Below, piece after piece: positions 1-10,850 of a stretch of 64,000 bases of DNA. Source of the DNA: Plasmodiophora brassicae (taxonomy: Eukaryota; Endomyxa; Phytomyxea; Plasmodiophorida; Plasmodiophoridae); assembly GCA_039704465.1 (NCBI GenBank), contig JASFAU010000004.1, positions 1-64,000 of the forward strand, read 5' to 3'. Position 1 is the stretch's first letter. The number at the start of each line of letters is the position of its first letter. The notes beneath the pieces were generated by a model that was given only the letters and a program-made list of their open reading frames with translations, was not told the DNA's origin and did not search any database. The position numbers were made by a program, and so were the translations under genes.

Positions 1-440
1 GGCGACGGGCACCGCGCCCTGCACTGATCGCCGCGAACGTTGCCGTTCGTCGCCGTCCGAGACCACGATGTCCTGCAGGATCGGTTTACGCGCGTGTCGA
101 CCTGGTCTGCTCGTAGTGAACGGTTCTGGCTGCAGCGATATATACGCCGGCAGGGATCGCGGCGGGTCGTTGACGGCAGGCCGGCATTCGCATGCCGACC
201 GACGCCGCTCAACTGGCCGACATGAACGGCAGGCAGGCGCTGCCTGCTAGGCAGATGGGGAGCTCGGCGACGTCCTTGATTTGTTGGGCACGCCATCGAC
301 GCATGGAACATGTGACGCCGTTCTGTTGCCGTCTCGCTCATGGAAAGTCCGATTCGTCCCATAGCGGCTGGCATTTCGGCGACCTCACAAAACGGTCTCT
401 TCGTAGGCCGTTGGCGTCAGAAAACAATGGCGGCGGCAGA
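1..440. repeat. Partial, diverged copy of the dispersed repeat found at 5.9-10.3 kb
   Basis: No convincing gene is seen here. The stretch shares phrases in the same order with the repeat cluster further in: a 'gtcgacctggtctgct' block followed by 'cggttctgg', 'ggcagggat', a 'ggtcgt' block and then 'gcgacg.ccttg.tttg' (compare 89-300 with 8190-8400 and 7355-7580). The copies are clearly diverged, with point changes and small indels. I infer an old non-coding repeat, truncated at the left edge of the window. Short open frames on both strands look like by-products of GC-rich composition. Confidence 0.5.
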
Positions 441-627
441 TGACGCTATTTTTAGCCCTCTGACTTCATAGTGCAGATGGCGCTATTTTTAGCCCGACTC
501 GCCCCTGTTTCAGCTGAAACCCGTGTTCCTGAGGCAAGAGCGTTTTGTGCTTCTAATCCAGCTCAACGATTACGCACGCCTGACGGCGCCGCCCGCCAGA
601 GAAGACGACCGTCTACGACCGCGCCGC

Positions 628-1311
628 ATGCCGGATCCGCGCGATCCGACGTTCCGGCTGAGCGATCGCCAGCGACGCTGGCTGGCCGTCCTGGGCACGT
701 TCATCCGCGCCGTTGCCGCCCGCTGCATCCGCGGCGAGTCGCTCGCCATCTCCGCTCAGGGCGTCGCTGCGCTTGCTGGCCTGGACGCGACGCTATGGAA
801 CGAGATCAGCGACGATGAGGAGAACGAGAACGCGCGAGTCGCCGTTGAAGTCGCCGAACATGTCCTCGACGACCCTGCACTGGTCGGGTTCCTGGGCGGT
901 GCGGACGCAGGACCACCCGGTCGCCCCCGTGACGATCCCGTGCCGGCCGATCGCGAACACGACGTCGCCGACCCTGCCGGGGGCAGCATTGCGAAAGGCG
1001 ACCCTGAGGAGGCCGCCATCATGCCCGAAGATGATACCGCCGATCCAGGCAGAGACGCCGCCGCCCGAGCTCGTCGACGCGTCCAGCATCACACGCCGAC
1101 GATGATGATGACGGCCATCGTCCTTCGCTGTATTGCTAACGCCGTCGGTCGGTCGACGGAAGTCAATGCTGGACCGGAGTATGAAGCTTGCATGTCGCCC
1201 TCCAACGACGCGCCGTCGCCTGCATCGCCGCCCGGCCGTGTCCCGTCGCCACTAGATGGGCACGGTGCGGCCGACTTAGAGCGCCGCGCGCAGTCATGGC
1301 GCCCGCCGTGA
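628..1311 (+). CDS. Orphan protein family, copy 1 (paralogue at 10.85 kb)
   Basis: This 227-residue frame starts at the ATG matching the start of its paralogue at 10851. Both begin MP, two variable residues, then DPTFRLS, and share RQRRW, VLGT, IRA and ISAQGVAALAG over about 50 residues. This copy then has an acidic stretch (DDEENEN) and a long low-complexity, Pro/Asp/Arg-rich tail of doubtful quality. DNA similarity reaches about 80 bases upstream of the ATG, so the start could lie further 5'. I do not recognise the family. The second copy lies beside a kinase-gene fragment, suggesting that the family travels with the accessory block. Conservation between two diverged copies is the main evidence for coding; the C-terminal part may be decayed. 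Confidence 0.5.
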   Translation: MPDPRDPTFRLSDRQRRWLAVLGTFIRAVAARCIRGESLAISAQGVAALAGLDATLWNEISDDEENENARVAVEVAEHVLDDPALVGFLGGADAGPPGRPRDDPVPADREHDVADPAGGSIAKGDPEEAAIMPEDDTADPGRDAAARARRRVQHHTPTMMMTAIVLRCIANAVGRSTEVNAGPEYEACMSPSNDAPSPASPPGRVPSPLDGHGAADLERRAQSWRPP

Positions 1312-1708
1312 ATGCGGCGCACTCCGCCGCTCCTGTCATTCGATACCAAGCCCCCTGCCTGTAAGCGCCGATCTCTCAGACGCATTAGCCATGTATTCAT
1401 AATACATTATAGAAGTTTCTAAAGCCCCTTCACGGTGCCACCACCGAATCGCGACCTGTATGCGGATGGCGCCGGCGATACGAACACGAAGCTGTATACC
1501 ACGTACAGCCCCGCCAGCGGCGCCTCAAATACAGAGCACCATACGAGGGCAAGCGACGCATCCGTGACATCCCCGAGTGGCCATGGGCGGACTCAGGCTA
1601 TCTTCTTCATTGTATTGGATCCCGGTTGTGCTAGCGCCTCGAACGGGGCCCGGTGGTAGCGATTGATGCTTCGCCTTGTTCGTGGTTGCTCTCTTCGCTT
1701 GAGTTGCT

Positions 1709-2074
1709 TCAGCTGATTGTCGACATTGAATGCGGGGAAGGAGGCAGTCGCCGGGTGTGGTTGTCGTGCCCCATGGCGAACCTCTCGCCGAGATCCTGAA
1801 GACGTGTGTTGATGGTCTCTTCATCAACGTTGTCGAACTGCGCCTTCAGGGCTACGGCGACTGTGGCCATCGCAGTTTCGTGGTCTTTGCCTTCACGACG
1901 AAACCATCGGTAGAGTCCGTACGCCACGCTCGTCGTTGCCGCCGTCCAGCGAGCACCAGTGGGCATATCTCCGTCTGCTACTGGGAGCCGTGACGACAAA
2001 GTAAACATCAACCACACTACCAGTGTCTGTGACTGTGTCTGAATGTGCGGGCTGGGCGGCGGGGGCTCAAACAT
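1709..2074 (-). CDS. Hypothetical small protein
   Basis: A 121-residue frame starts at an ATG at 2074, read leftward. After a Pro-rich start it has a plausible globular segment, including VAYGLYRWFRREGKD and an Ala/Val-rich amphipathic stretch ending in LQDLGERFAMG. No known domain is recognised. It lies just upstream of the reverse transcriptase remnant, on the opposite strand. The amino-acid mix is less Arg/Pro/Ser-heavy than that of shadow frames nearby, which is the only reason to list it. It may be a decayed or chance frame. Confidence 0.35.
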   Translation of the reverse strand: MFEPPPPSPHIQTQSQTLVVWLMFTLSSRLPVADGDMPTGARWTAATTSVAYGLYRWFRREGKDHETAMATVAVALKAQFDNVDEETINTRLQDLGERFAMGHDNHTRRLPPSPHSMSTIS

Positions 2075-2142
2075 GGTAAAGTTACTTACCCTATTCCGAA
2101 GGACCGGCTGGCACCCATCCGAAGGCCGACGATGGGGAATAG

Positions 2143-3647
2143 CCTTCGGACGGAGGCCGACTCGAAAAGCACTTTCTGGAAGCCGGCCTGGACCCAGAAG
2201 AGGCCGGCGCGTTCAGCCCCGGCGCCGTCGCGAGCGTGATCGGACGGCAGGCCTGGATGAAGGGCATTGGCCCGGACAACCTGCCGCTCGACGTGTTCGA
2301 AGGCGACACGGAAGCTGCCTCGCAATGGATCTCGGCCATGTTCGTCGTCTTCTACGCGCTTCAGCTGGTGCCTTCGGCGTGGAAGTCGGCCTTCATGAAG
2401 CCGTTGCTGAAGAAGGACTGCGATTCCATGGACCCGGGCAGCTGGCGGGTCATCGCGCTCCAGTCGCACCTGCGGAAGACGTACGAGCGCTGCCTCGTCT
2501 GGCTGATGCAGTCGCGTGACTGGCTGCGCGTGCACCGCCTCCAGTTCGGGTTCCAGGACGGGATCGGGTGTCCGGAGGCGATCTGGGTCGCCAGCGAGCT
2601 GATCGACAAGTACCGGCGGCTGAAGCAACCGGTCACGACGATCCTCCTGGACATCCAGAAGGCGTTCGACACGACCGAGCGGCAGCTCGTCTACGAGAAG
2701 TTGCTGGCGCGCGGCGTCCCCGCTCACGTTGTCGCTGTCGTCCAGTCGCTGTTCGACGGGTGCACGTTTCAGGTGATGCTGGACGGGCAGCTGTCGAGCG
2801 CGATCGACGTGCTGGTCGGCGTCTTCCAGGGCGCCGTGCTGTCCCCGTTCCTGTTCAACATTCAGATCGACGACCTGCCGGCCGGGCTGTGCCGCACCTT
2901 CGGGCGCGTTGCACCCTCGCTGTACGGCCAGCCGGTCCCTGCGCAGATGTTCGCCGACGACACGTCTCTGTACGCGTTGTCGGACGACGTTGCACAGCGG
3001 ATGCTGGACTACTGCGAGGAGTACGCCCGCCGGCATCGGTTCGTGTTTAACGCGAGGAAGTCGCAGGTGACGAGGGACCGCCGCGGCGCGACGCTCACGA
3101 TTAATGGGGACGAAATCCCAGACGAGGCCGACCTGGCGTCCCCGACCAAGTTCCTGGGCATAGTTATGCGTGGCGGTGATTCGCCCACGATGCCCAGCTC
3201 CAGGACCGGACGGGGAAGGCCAAGTCGCTGCTGATGGCGATCGGACGGACCGGCGCCCTGGCGACCAAGCACTTGTCCCTGGCCCGCAAGCGACTGCTCA
3301 TATTCTGCTGGGTTCGCGCCCGCGCCGAGTACGGCCTCGCCTTCTCGGATCATTCGAAAGCGTCGCTCGCGGGCATGGACCCGTTGATGAAGTCGTCGGT
3401 GGCCATGGCCTTCGGGAACCGCAGCACGGCACCCAACATCCCAATCTCCATCACGACCAGCGCCATGCGACACGATCGCATCGCGCGCCGAGCACCGCAC
3501 TGCCGCCGCTCGCCATATTTGGCTGAGCGGCGCAGTGTGTACAATCATCAGCTGCTCGGGCGACTGGTCCCCGCTGTCGACCCGGCATCGCTTCCGAGCG
3601 ACGCCGGGCGTCGTCCAGCTTCGTTTCCCCGCCTGAACAGCGGGTGA
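2143..3647 (+). mobile_element. Truncated non-LTR (LINE-type) retrotransposon reverse transcriptase, frameshifted
   Basis: An open frame from 2143 to 3234 encodes the fingers and palm of a LINE-type reverse transcriptase. LLDIQKAFDT matches motif A, VFQGAVLSPFLFNIQIDDL motif B and MFADDTSLYA motif C with its catalytic Asp pair; the TKFLGI segment follows. Around 3180-3190 the frame shifts. The thumb region continues in another frame (HDAQLQDRTGKAKSLL onward to 3647), so the copy cannot make a full protein without recoding. A stop (TAG at 2140) cuts off the 5' side, and no endonuclease domain, RNase H domain, poly-A tail or target-site duplication is visible. I read it as a dead 5'-truncated insertion. 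It is the only clear retroelement in the window. Confidence 0.85.
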
Positions 3648-4076
3648 ATACATGAGAATTTCCTAAAATCCAATGTCATGCACTGCCGTCAAGGGTCTGC
3701 AGACGCGGGACAACAGGATAGGTTTAGTTGTGCTTCGCTCGTCGGCGAAGTGCACCAGCCTTTAACGACGGCGGTTGCAGACTCGAAACAGGAACAGGAA
3801 CAGCGCCGCGATCCCAACCGTCCCCGACAGGTACGGCTGCGCGCTATAATATCAAAGAACTGTTCGCGAACATTATCAGCGAAAACCAACGGCTGAGGGC
3901 GGGTGCATGTTGGCGATAACGCCGTTGAGAACTATCAGCAGTGGACCCCAATTGTTGCCAATCCGGCCCTGGACGCCGAAATAGAGCATATACATGAGCA
4001 ACCGTCTTTCTTGCAGCGACGAGAAACCAATCGCCTACGAGGGTCGTCGTGTCCTCTAGAAGTCCAACCAGCGTTA

Positions 4077-4316
4077 TCAAAATATAGCCACGCGTAAATC
4101 GAGGCAAGAAGTACCGGCGGGCGGGGCGGCGGGACGTGACGCGACATAGGCGGCCAGGGCAGCGTCGCGGGCAGCACCGGCGCGGTCGGCGTCGCGCTCC
4201 ATGCCGGCCAGGCGCGGGTCATCGGGGTTGGCGTCCCGCGCCTCCCTGACGGCCCTGTTCGCGGCCGCGGCGTCGGCGTCGCGCTGCTTGAATAGCTCCT
4301 CCAAAGACTGCGACAT
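4077..4316 (-). CDS. Hypothetical small charged protein
   Basis: A 79-residue frame starts at an ATG at 4316 (MSQSLEELFKQRD). The first 60 residues are rich in Asp, Arg, Glu and Ala and look helical, with no stop-like low-complexity breaks. The tail is Pro/Ala-rich. No family is recognised and no neighbour supports it. It sits between the retrotransposon remnant and the repeat cluster, so a chance frame in GC-rich DNA is a real alternative. Confidence 0.3.
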   Translation of the reverse strand: MSQSLEELFKQRDADAAAANRAVREARDANPDDPRLAGMERDADRAGAARDAALAAYVASRPAAPPAGTSCLDLRVAIF

Positions 4317-4339
4317 GATGGGCGCCCACGTCAAACTGG

Positions 4340-5844
4340 AGTGAAAGTCCGTGTGGACAGACCTGGCGGCTGGCCAGGAAGGTTGTGAGCGTCGCTCCGA
4401 GGCTACCAGTCAGGCGCTCCGAGGCCACTAGTCAGGCACTTCAGGTCGCCATCATGTCCGAGGGCAGTGCCAAGCGCATGTCGGTATCGGGCACGCCAAG
4501 GCCGGACATGCAGGTTGTTGGTCGATGACGATGGTGGCCCGTCGGCCACCACAGATGGGGCTCTGCGGCCAGATGTTGTTGGCGCAAGAACCATGGCACG
4601 ATTGTCGACAATAGAGTGTACTTACTCAACCGAGAAGCCCGGGCCGCCCGCATGCGAAAATGGGCATGTCGGCGGAGGCTTGGTACGCCAGCATTATCGT
4701 CTGTTGGTGGCGCGCGGCGCCGGCGGCGGCCAACCTTCGCACCGCATTGGGGCGTCGCCCCCCGTGACGACGGCACGTGGACGGAAGGACGATGCGTCGC
4801 CCGATCGATCCGCCATCGTGTGCCGCACGAATATGCTGGTGCCGAGGGGCGGGAGGGTGCTTGTGGCGTCGAAAGAGAGGATGAACGGCGAGTGAGGATT
4901 TAAGTTCATCGGAAAGGAGATGTATATTGGAAGGTCAGGGGTAAGTACTGTTGCAGGGTTGCTGGCCTATCGTGCGGCGACCAGCACAGCGAAGAACCAC
5001 GTCGTAGCTTGGTGTCCTGGTTCTGACGAACTTACAGCAGGTTCTGCTGCTCGATGCGAAGATACTGATGCACCACGACTGTGGAAACAGCTTACGACAC
5101 CGAATTAATGAGGACGTTGTCGCCAATGTCGCGTTGCTGGAGAGGTACTGCGTGTGCGCCTTCAACGTGACGCCCGTGTCTTGCTTGAATGCGATAGGGC
5201 AGCCTTCGCGACCGTGCCAAACCATAATCAGATAGGAAAGGGCGTTGTACAGCGGGTGTGTCTCCTTAACGAAGCGCAGTCCGCCACCACGTACATGTAC
5301 ATAGCACCAAGTTGCGTCCCTTGTCAAGCGCGCCCGTCGACATTGTCTGCATCGAGAACGACAGCATCGAACTTCGGAACCGTGGGCTCGTTGTAGCGCC
5401 GAACATGTTCCCTGCTGGGGCGCTGGCAATGACAACCACTCGCAGATTTGGCGACTTGCACATGCGGCCCTTCCAACCGATTTCGGACCGGGCACCAAGG
5501 TCGGATCAGCCCTGACAGCGGGGTGCATTTATGCAAATTGACGGCGTTGACACAGCGCGTTGCTTGATCAAGCAACGCGCTGCGCGGTGTGTCAATGCCG
5601 TCAAGTTGCATAAACCAGGCGTGGCATTCGGTCCTACTTGCGTGCTCCAATGCACGACATTCCGTTTTTCTCGTCTGGTCAGGGTCTGGCATGGTCGTAT
5701 CGCAGACGGAGCCAAACCCGGTGGCCCGGAACGACGACTGGCTCCTCGCCCTTTGTCGACTCCAGCGATTGCTGCCGCTGCGAGCGGGCTGCGGCCAGGG
5801 CGACTTGCGGGGCTGGTGTGCACGAGTATAGGCCAGCTGCTGCA
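4340..5844. other. Stretch with no supported gene
   Basis: I see no domain-bearing frame, tRNA or long repeat here. Open frames on both strands are short and lack recognisable motifs. At about 5531-5605 two copies of the phrase around 'gacacagcgcgttgcttgatcaa' face each other as a small palindrome centred near 5570. The stretch separates the retrotransposon remnant from the repeat cluster. Confidence 0.4.
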
Positions 5845-6188
5845 TTAGATCGACACGAGCGTCCGCCGACTCAGCATGACGTCGTCCTGCCGTCTGCCGA
5901 AGACGGCGCTGGGTGCGGCGCCCGTCGCAGGACGTACATCGGTGTCGGCAGACTATGTCGCTGGGGTCGTCCACAGCAGGCGGCGCTAGACGTCGCTGTT
6001 CTGCAGGACGACCTGCAGGACAGGGAAGAGACGCATTCTATGCTGTCGGCGAGGTCGGCAACACCCTTGGCTGGTCTGCCGATCACGACACCGATGTACG
6101 TCCTGCGACGGGCGCCGCACCCAGCGCCGTCTTCGGCAGACGGCAGGACAACGTCATGCTGAGTCGGCGGACGCGCGTGTCGACCTAA
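5845..6188. repeat. Inverted repeat: 103-bp arms (about 100/103 identical), 138-bp spacer
   Basis: Left arm 5845-5947 and right arm 6086-6188 are reverse complements; the inner 88 bp differ at one position and the outer 15 bp at two. A transcript through it could fold into a stem of about 100 bp with a 138-nt loop. Both strands therefore show the same deduced peptide (ending in SSADGRTTSC). It lies at the left end of the diverged repeat cluster. No transposase or terminal duplication is visible. Confidence 0.85.
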
Positions 6189-8697
6189 TATTCTTGCACT
6201 GGGCGCTTCGGATTGCTGCGATATTTCAGCAAGGAGGGCGGCGGTTCATCGACGCCAGGCAGGCATCCACATGTCGAGGCGACGGCCACGTGTGCTTGGT
6301 GGGTCTGCCCTCTCAGTGCTTGGAGCGGCGCGCGCGAGCGATTGCTGTCATCCGAGGGCGGGCCTGCAGGGCGCCGCTCAGCTGCGGATCAGGTCAGCAC
6401 GACGCTTCCATGAGCAGTCTATATATGTCGGCAGGGAGGACTGCTGCCCTGCTCGTGTTCATGGTGGAAAGGCGGGAGATGTTGAGGTCATATGTATCCA
6501 AAGCATGTTGTGCCTGGGCGCAAGTGCGAAATGCAACGACACGTTCTTCTCTTGGAGATACAGATCGTTTGCTGGCGCTGCATGTGGGGCCGCAGACAGA
6601 AGGAGGCGCGTCCTGTCAAGCACGGGTTAGAGGGGGGCCTGGCTCTGTGCGTCAGACGACGAATTGCACCTGTCACGGCGGTGCAGGACCTTACGACTCG
6701 GGCGCGTCGATAGGCTTTCCTGCAGGACGTGTTGTTCTTGTAGTGGGTGCGTCGTCCCGCGTCGCTGGTCGGCGCGGGCGCGGGCAGGCGCGTCTGGACG
6801 TGGATGATAGGCGATTTGCGACGCCGAACCACAACGGCATGTCGGTCGGCCGTGCACGACAATGCAGTGGCCGGCGTTCGCGACCCGCAGCGATGACTTG
6901 TGATCGGTCGCGCCGACGGCGCACAACGGAGCCGGCGCCTCCTTCAGGTTCTTGACCGGCGTCCGCCGTCATGCGATGGTTGAATACAGTCCCCGTATCA
7001 GGCTCATGTATGGACTCGACACAATGTATATATATCGCACACATCGGCACAATCGCAAGCGACTCGTTCGCGATCGATGTCGTTCCGCACAACCAGTCGA
7101 CTACGACCTGGCCTAGGGCCTGGCGAGAACGTCTGCAAACTGGGTCACTGGATGCGAGGCGTTGCTGGGAATCTGCCACGATCAACTGTACCACATGTGT
7201 GCTGCGATGCCTGGTATGACTGCACTGCTCAGCTGGTCTGACCGGAGGTTGACACGCAGGTAGGCGCGAGGCTGGTGTCCTCGATCTGCAAAGGGTGATG
7301 CGTCCTGCACGGATGTCGGCGATCTCCTGCCGTTGAGTGCCGGTGCTGCGCGCGACTTCGACCTCATTTGATTGTATTGAACGGTTCTGGTTGTGGCAAT
7401 ATGCCGGCAGGGATGGTGTCGGGACGTCGTCGGTGGCAGGGCGGCGTGCGCATGTCGAGGGCTAACAACTGGCGCTGGGAACGACGGGCCTGATGTATGA
7501 TACGCTCGACAGACTGGCGCTCTGTATGGAAGCAGACGTGGAGCTCAGCGACGCCCTTGGATGGTGTGCCTGCCCATCGGCGCACGGTGCAGGGCACTGG
7601 CGCACGCCCTCGATTGCCAATGTCGACAGGGGGCCAGGACGCCGCCACAGAAGTGATGCTGGCTCCGTCCAGCCTAGGCAGGGTGACGGCTGCCTTGCGG
7701 GGACTGTTTGTCGACTTGAGACGGCGGAGGACGGCACGAGTGCCCTTTGAACATGAAGCTCCGTGCTTCAGGCGAACAAACATTCTTCTCCTGGAGGTGA
7801 AGGACGTCCTCCCAGACGAGCTTAACGCGACGGCAAGCATCCATCAGGGCGTGCTGCGGTCATAGTGGCACCGGGAACGCGACGGCAGATGTCCAGGGCG
7901 ATATATGTGTTGCGTTCGAAGTGGGTGCGATGACCCGTGTCGGTGGTCGGAGAGTCGTCGCGGCGATGGACGTGAAACGTTCGCAGGAAATATGGGCTAC
8001 CAGCGCTGTGCCACGTGCGTTTGACGAGGCACAAACCTGACTGGGGTTGCTCGTCTTGCCTGATCTACTATGGTTCACACACATGCGGCGCCGATGTCGG
8101 CGACGGGCACTGCTCCCTCTCCCAGTTTCATCGAATGCTGTCGCGCGGTGCTGGCTAACGCCAGGACAACCTGCAGGCAAGACGTACGCGTGTGTCGACC
8201 TGGTCTGCTTGTAATTCAAACGGTTCTGGTTCAGGCAGATGTCGGCAGGGATGGTGGCAGGTCGTCGACGGTGGCAGACGTTTCCATGTCGGGCAGTAGT
8301 AACGGGCGAAACTGCCCTGCTGGACGACCTGCAGGACAGGAACACGCTGCTCGCTGGCATACGGGAAGCCTGGCGACGCCCTTGGTTGGCCGTCCCGTCG
8401 GCGATGCATGGTGCAGAGCACGGGCGCGTCGGACCAAATGCAACGATCGGCGGGCAGTCAGGACGCCGCCCCAGTCCTCGAGAAGGCTATGTCACTGGTC
8501 GGCGGCGACGTCGGCCCGGGTGCAGGCAGGCGCGACGTCAGGGACGACCTGCGCCGTGTGATGCCGAACACAACGGAATGTCGGGCGGCCTTGCAGGACG
8601 ACGCAGAGGACGGCTTTCGCGACTTGCAGCGACGACGCGTAGACGATCGCGCCGAGATGGGGCATGGCGCAGAGGACCATCCTGCTGATCTTCCACG

Positions 8698-9224
8698 CGC
8701 GCAGCCTCGGTTGCTTGACATACGTCGGTCCGAGCAGGAACTCCGTCCGGCGGCAGGTCGACGAACACACGATCGACGTCGCGGCGTTCCTCCAGTCGCT
8801 GAACGCCGGCGCCATCGAATGGGGAGGCTTCGCGCACGAACTTTGCCTGATCGGCGCTGTCGGGGGTGATCTCAACGAGGTCGGGTGCGCGACCAAGCCC
8901 ACCTTCGAGGTCGTTCGGATGGCGATCGGGCTCGCCGTTCTCACGTTTCCTCAATGCGTCTTGGTGCATTATCAGCACGTGTCCGACGATCGACAGGATC
9001 CTGTCGTCGAAGGACCTCGAAGGTGAGCTTGGTCGCGCACCCGACCTCGCTGAGATTGCCCCGACAACGCCAATCACAACGTTTGTCGTGGGCGAAGTCT
9101 TCCCATTCGATGATGCCGGCGTTCAGTGACTTGAGGAGCGCCGTGAGGAGAGCCGCGACGTCGACCTGCCGCCCGGCGGAATTCCTGTTCGGACCAAGAT
9201 ACGTCAAGGAACCAAGGCTGCGCT
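8698..9224. repeat. Inverted repeat: about 220-bp arms, 85-bp spacer, arms encode the same peptide
   Basis: Left arm 8698-8918 and right arm 9004-9224 are reverse complements at very roughly three-quarters or more of positions. Read inward, each arm encodes a related peptide. Both share SLNAG, IEW, FAH and EVGC-ATK-TFEV at matching positions, and both begin near TY(V/L)GP(S/N)RNS and continue with RQVD. The arms thus look like two inverted copies of one gene fragment. The peptide family is not recognised. The spacer holds a short palindrome near 8993-9007 ('gacaggatcctgtcg'). Confidence 0.75.
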
Positions 9225-9989
9225 CATGGTAGAATCATCAGGATGATCGTCTGCTCCAGGTCCCCTTTGGACAGATCGACCGGCGACGGCCAGTGTCCGG
9301 ACACGTCCTTGACCAGTTTCGTGCGGGACGGTTCACGCGTTAGATGTCGTCACGGTTGTCGGCGTACAGGGTCATTGGCTAGAAGGTATTGTGGGCAGAG
9401 TTCCGACTGAAATCTGTGTGGTCGTAGGCGGCCGCGTTGGCCCGCGGCGCCGGTCGACGACGACCACGGTGAGGACGCAAGCAGGGCAGACAGGCGCGAC
9501 AGGTCGTTGGCGACACGCGAGGTGCGAGTCCTGTGCAGAACGTGTGAGGACCTGGTCCTTTGCATTAGACAACATTCCGTACCCGTGCATGGCGTTGGCC
9601 CAGAAGTGTTCGGCGCGTCGGCAGACGTCCTGCGGGATGCTTTACGATGCCGCAATAGTCGCTGGTACGGCGATCAGACGCCTCGGGACGTCGACGACTT
9701 GCGACATGCGATGCCGAACACAACGCAGGCTGGCAGGCAGGCACCGCTCGACGCGCAGACAGGGAGGTCGGCGACAACCTTGGCTGGTCAGCCAGCCATC
9801 GTCGCATGGTGCAGGGCTGGAGCGCGTCATGCCAAATCGTAGCAAACGTCGGACGACGAGTGCGTCACCTGGCCTGCGCCACGTTGTACACGTCCCGCTT
9901 CGAGTCAGGAGACGGCAGACCTGTGACGTCCAGCGCGTCAGAGGACGCCTGGATGACTGTGCAGCAGGCGATGACTTGTACCTATCCTT

Positions 9990-10227
9990 GAGGTGCAGTG
10001 CGATCACGAAGACGTGTCGGAAACGTCGCCTGGAGTCCAGCAGACCGTATTGAGGTCGTTGTGGTCGCGTTGACCCGTGCCTCTGTTCGGCGGCGACGTC
10101 GTCGCGAACGTACAGGGCAGGCAGGCGCATCTGGGCCAGGACGACTAATTGTGCCGACCGGGCGGCAGTGTACGTTGTCGCCGTTGGCGGCAGCGTCGTT
10201 TCTGCGGCGCTGACGACGCCCACCTCG
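9990..10227. repeat. Left copy of an inverted pair that brackets the kinase region
   Basis: The reverse complement of this stretch matches 14707-14940 over about 230 bp. Shared runs include 'gacgctgccgccaac', 'gtacactgccgcccg', 'gcccagatgcgcctgcctg' and 'aggcgacgtttccgacac'. Similarity is high but imperfect, with several small indels. Between the two copies lie orphan copy 2, the kinase-gene fragment and the kinase gene. Confidence 0.75.
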
Positions 10228-10850
10228 GAGTGGGCACCTGCTCGGCACGGTCCCATTCACAGCAGTCCGCCGCCAGCCTCCGCAGACACGGCATGTGCCC
10301 CGGCATGGAGCGAAGCGCCAATAGAACGGTTAAACGGGGACCTTCGATCCGCGTGTTTAGGTGCCGATGGTTTCTTGTTGTCACCTGTCAGGAGGGCCAG
10401 CCGATATCATTTTATGACCGGTCGCTGTCACTCGAATCGGCCACGGGACGCTAGCCAACCGATGGCCGTGATGCTTGGCAGACACGTGCAGCTGGAGCGC
10501 CTGTGGACGATATAGCTCCAGGCGCTGCATGTCCAGCCGTTCAACCAGCCGCGTCCCGTGGCGCGTTGTGCTGGCGAAGACGCATACGCCGTCCTCTCGT
10601 GGATCTGCAACCGGTACCCGGGCTGCAGGGCAGCGACGGGCGTTACCCGACGTCCCGGTTCCACCTGGCGCGTTGCGTCGCGTCCATGCGCCTGCTGCAC
10701 CCGCTTCTCTTCTGGCGGGTTCGGCTGATGCATCCTGGGCGGCCGGACTACCACAATGTACTCGGTTACGTTTCAATCCAACTCCAAGACTACGACATCC
10801 TGCTAGGACATGAACCTGACGCGGCCGACTCGACGACGGTGCCATGCATC

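Larger units (their letters stand above)
5860..10260. repeat. Cluster of diverged, mostly same-direction repeat copies; no supported protein gene
   Basis: At least four mosaic copies of one sequence recur, near 5.9-7.0, 7.35-7.75, 8.1-8.7 and 9.5-9.85 kb. Shared landmarks include the 'gacgacctgcaggacagg' block (6008 and 8320), the 'cccttgg.tgg' block (6063, 7556, 8380, 9778), the 'atgccgaacacaac' block (8561, 9709, with a relative near 6820) and the 'cggttctgg..' then 'ggcagggatgg' block (7381, 8220). Divergence and indels are heavy. Open frames on both strands are Arg/Pro/Ser-rich and lack domains. I infer an old non-coding repeat family; it could instead be remnants of a non-autonomous transposon. 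Confidence 0.6.

Noticed and set aside
4694..4909. Minus-strand frame starting MNLNPHSPFIL
   Set aside because: The first 30 residues look plausible, but there is no domain, splice or homologous copy, and the rest is Pro/Ala/Arg-rich.
5845..6188. CRISPR-like array
   Set aside because: Repeats here are inverted, few and long; no regular spacing or unique spacers, and the genome is eukaryotic.
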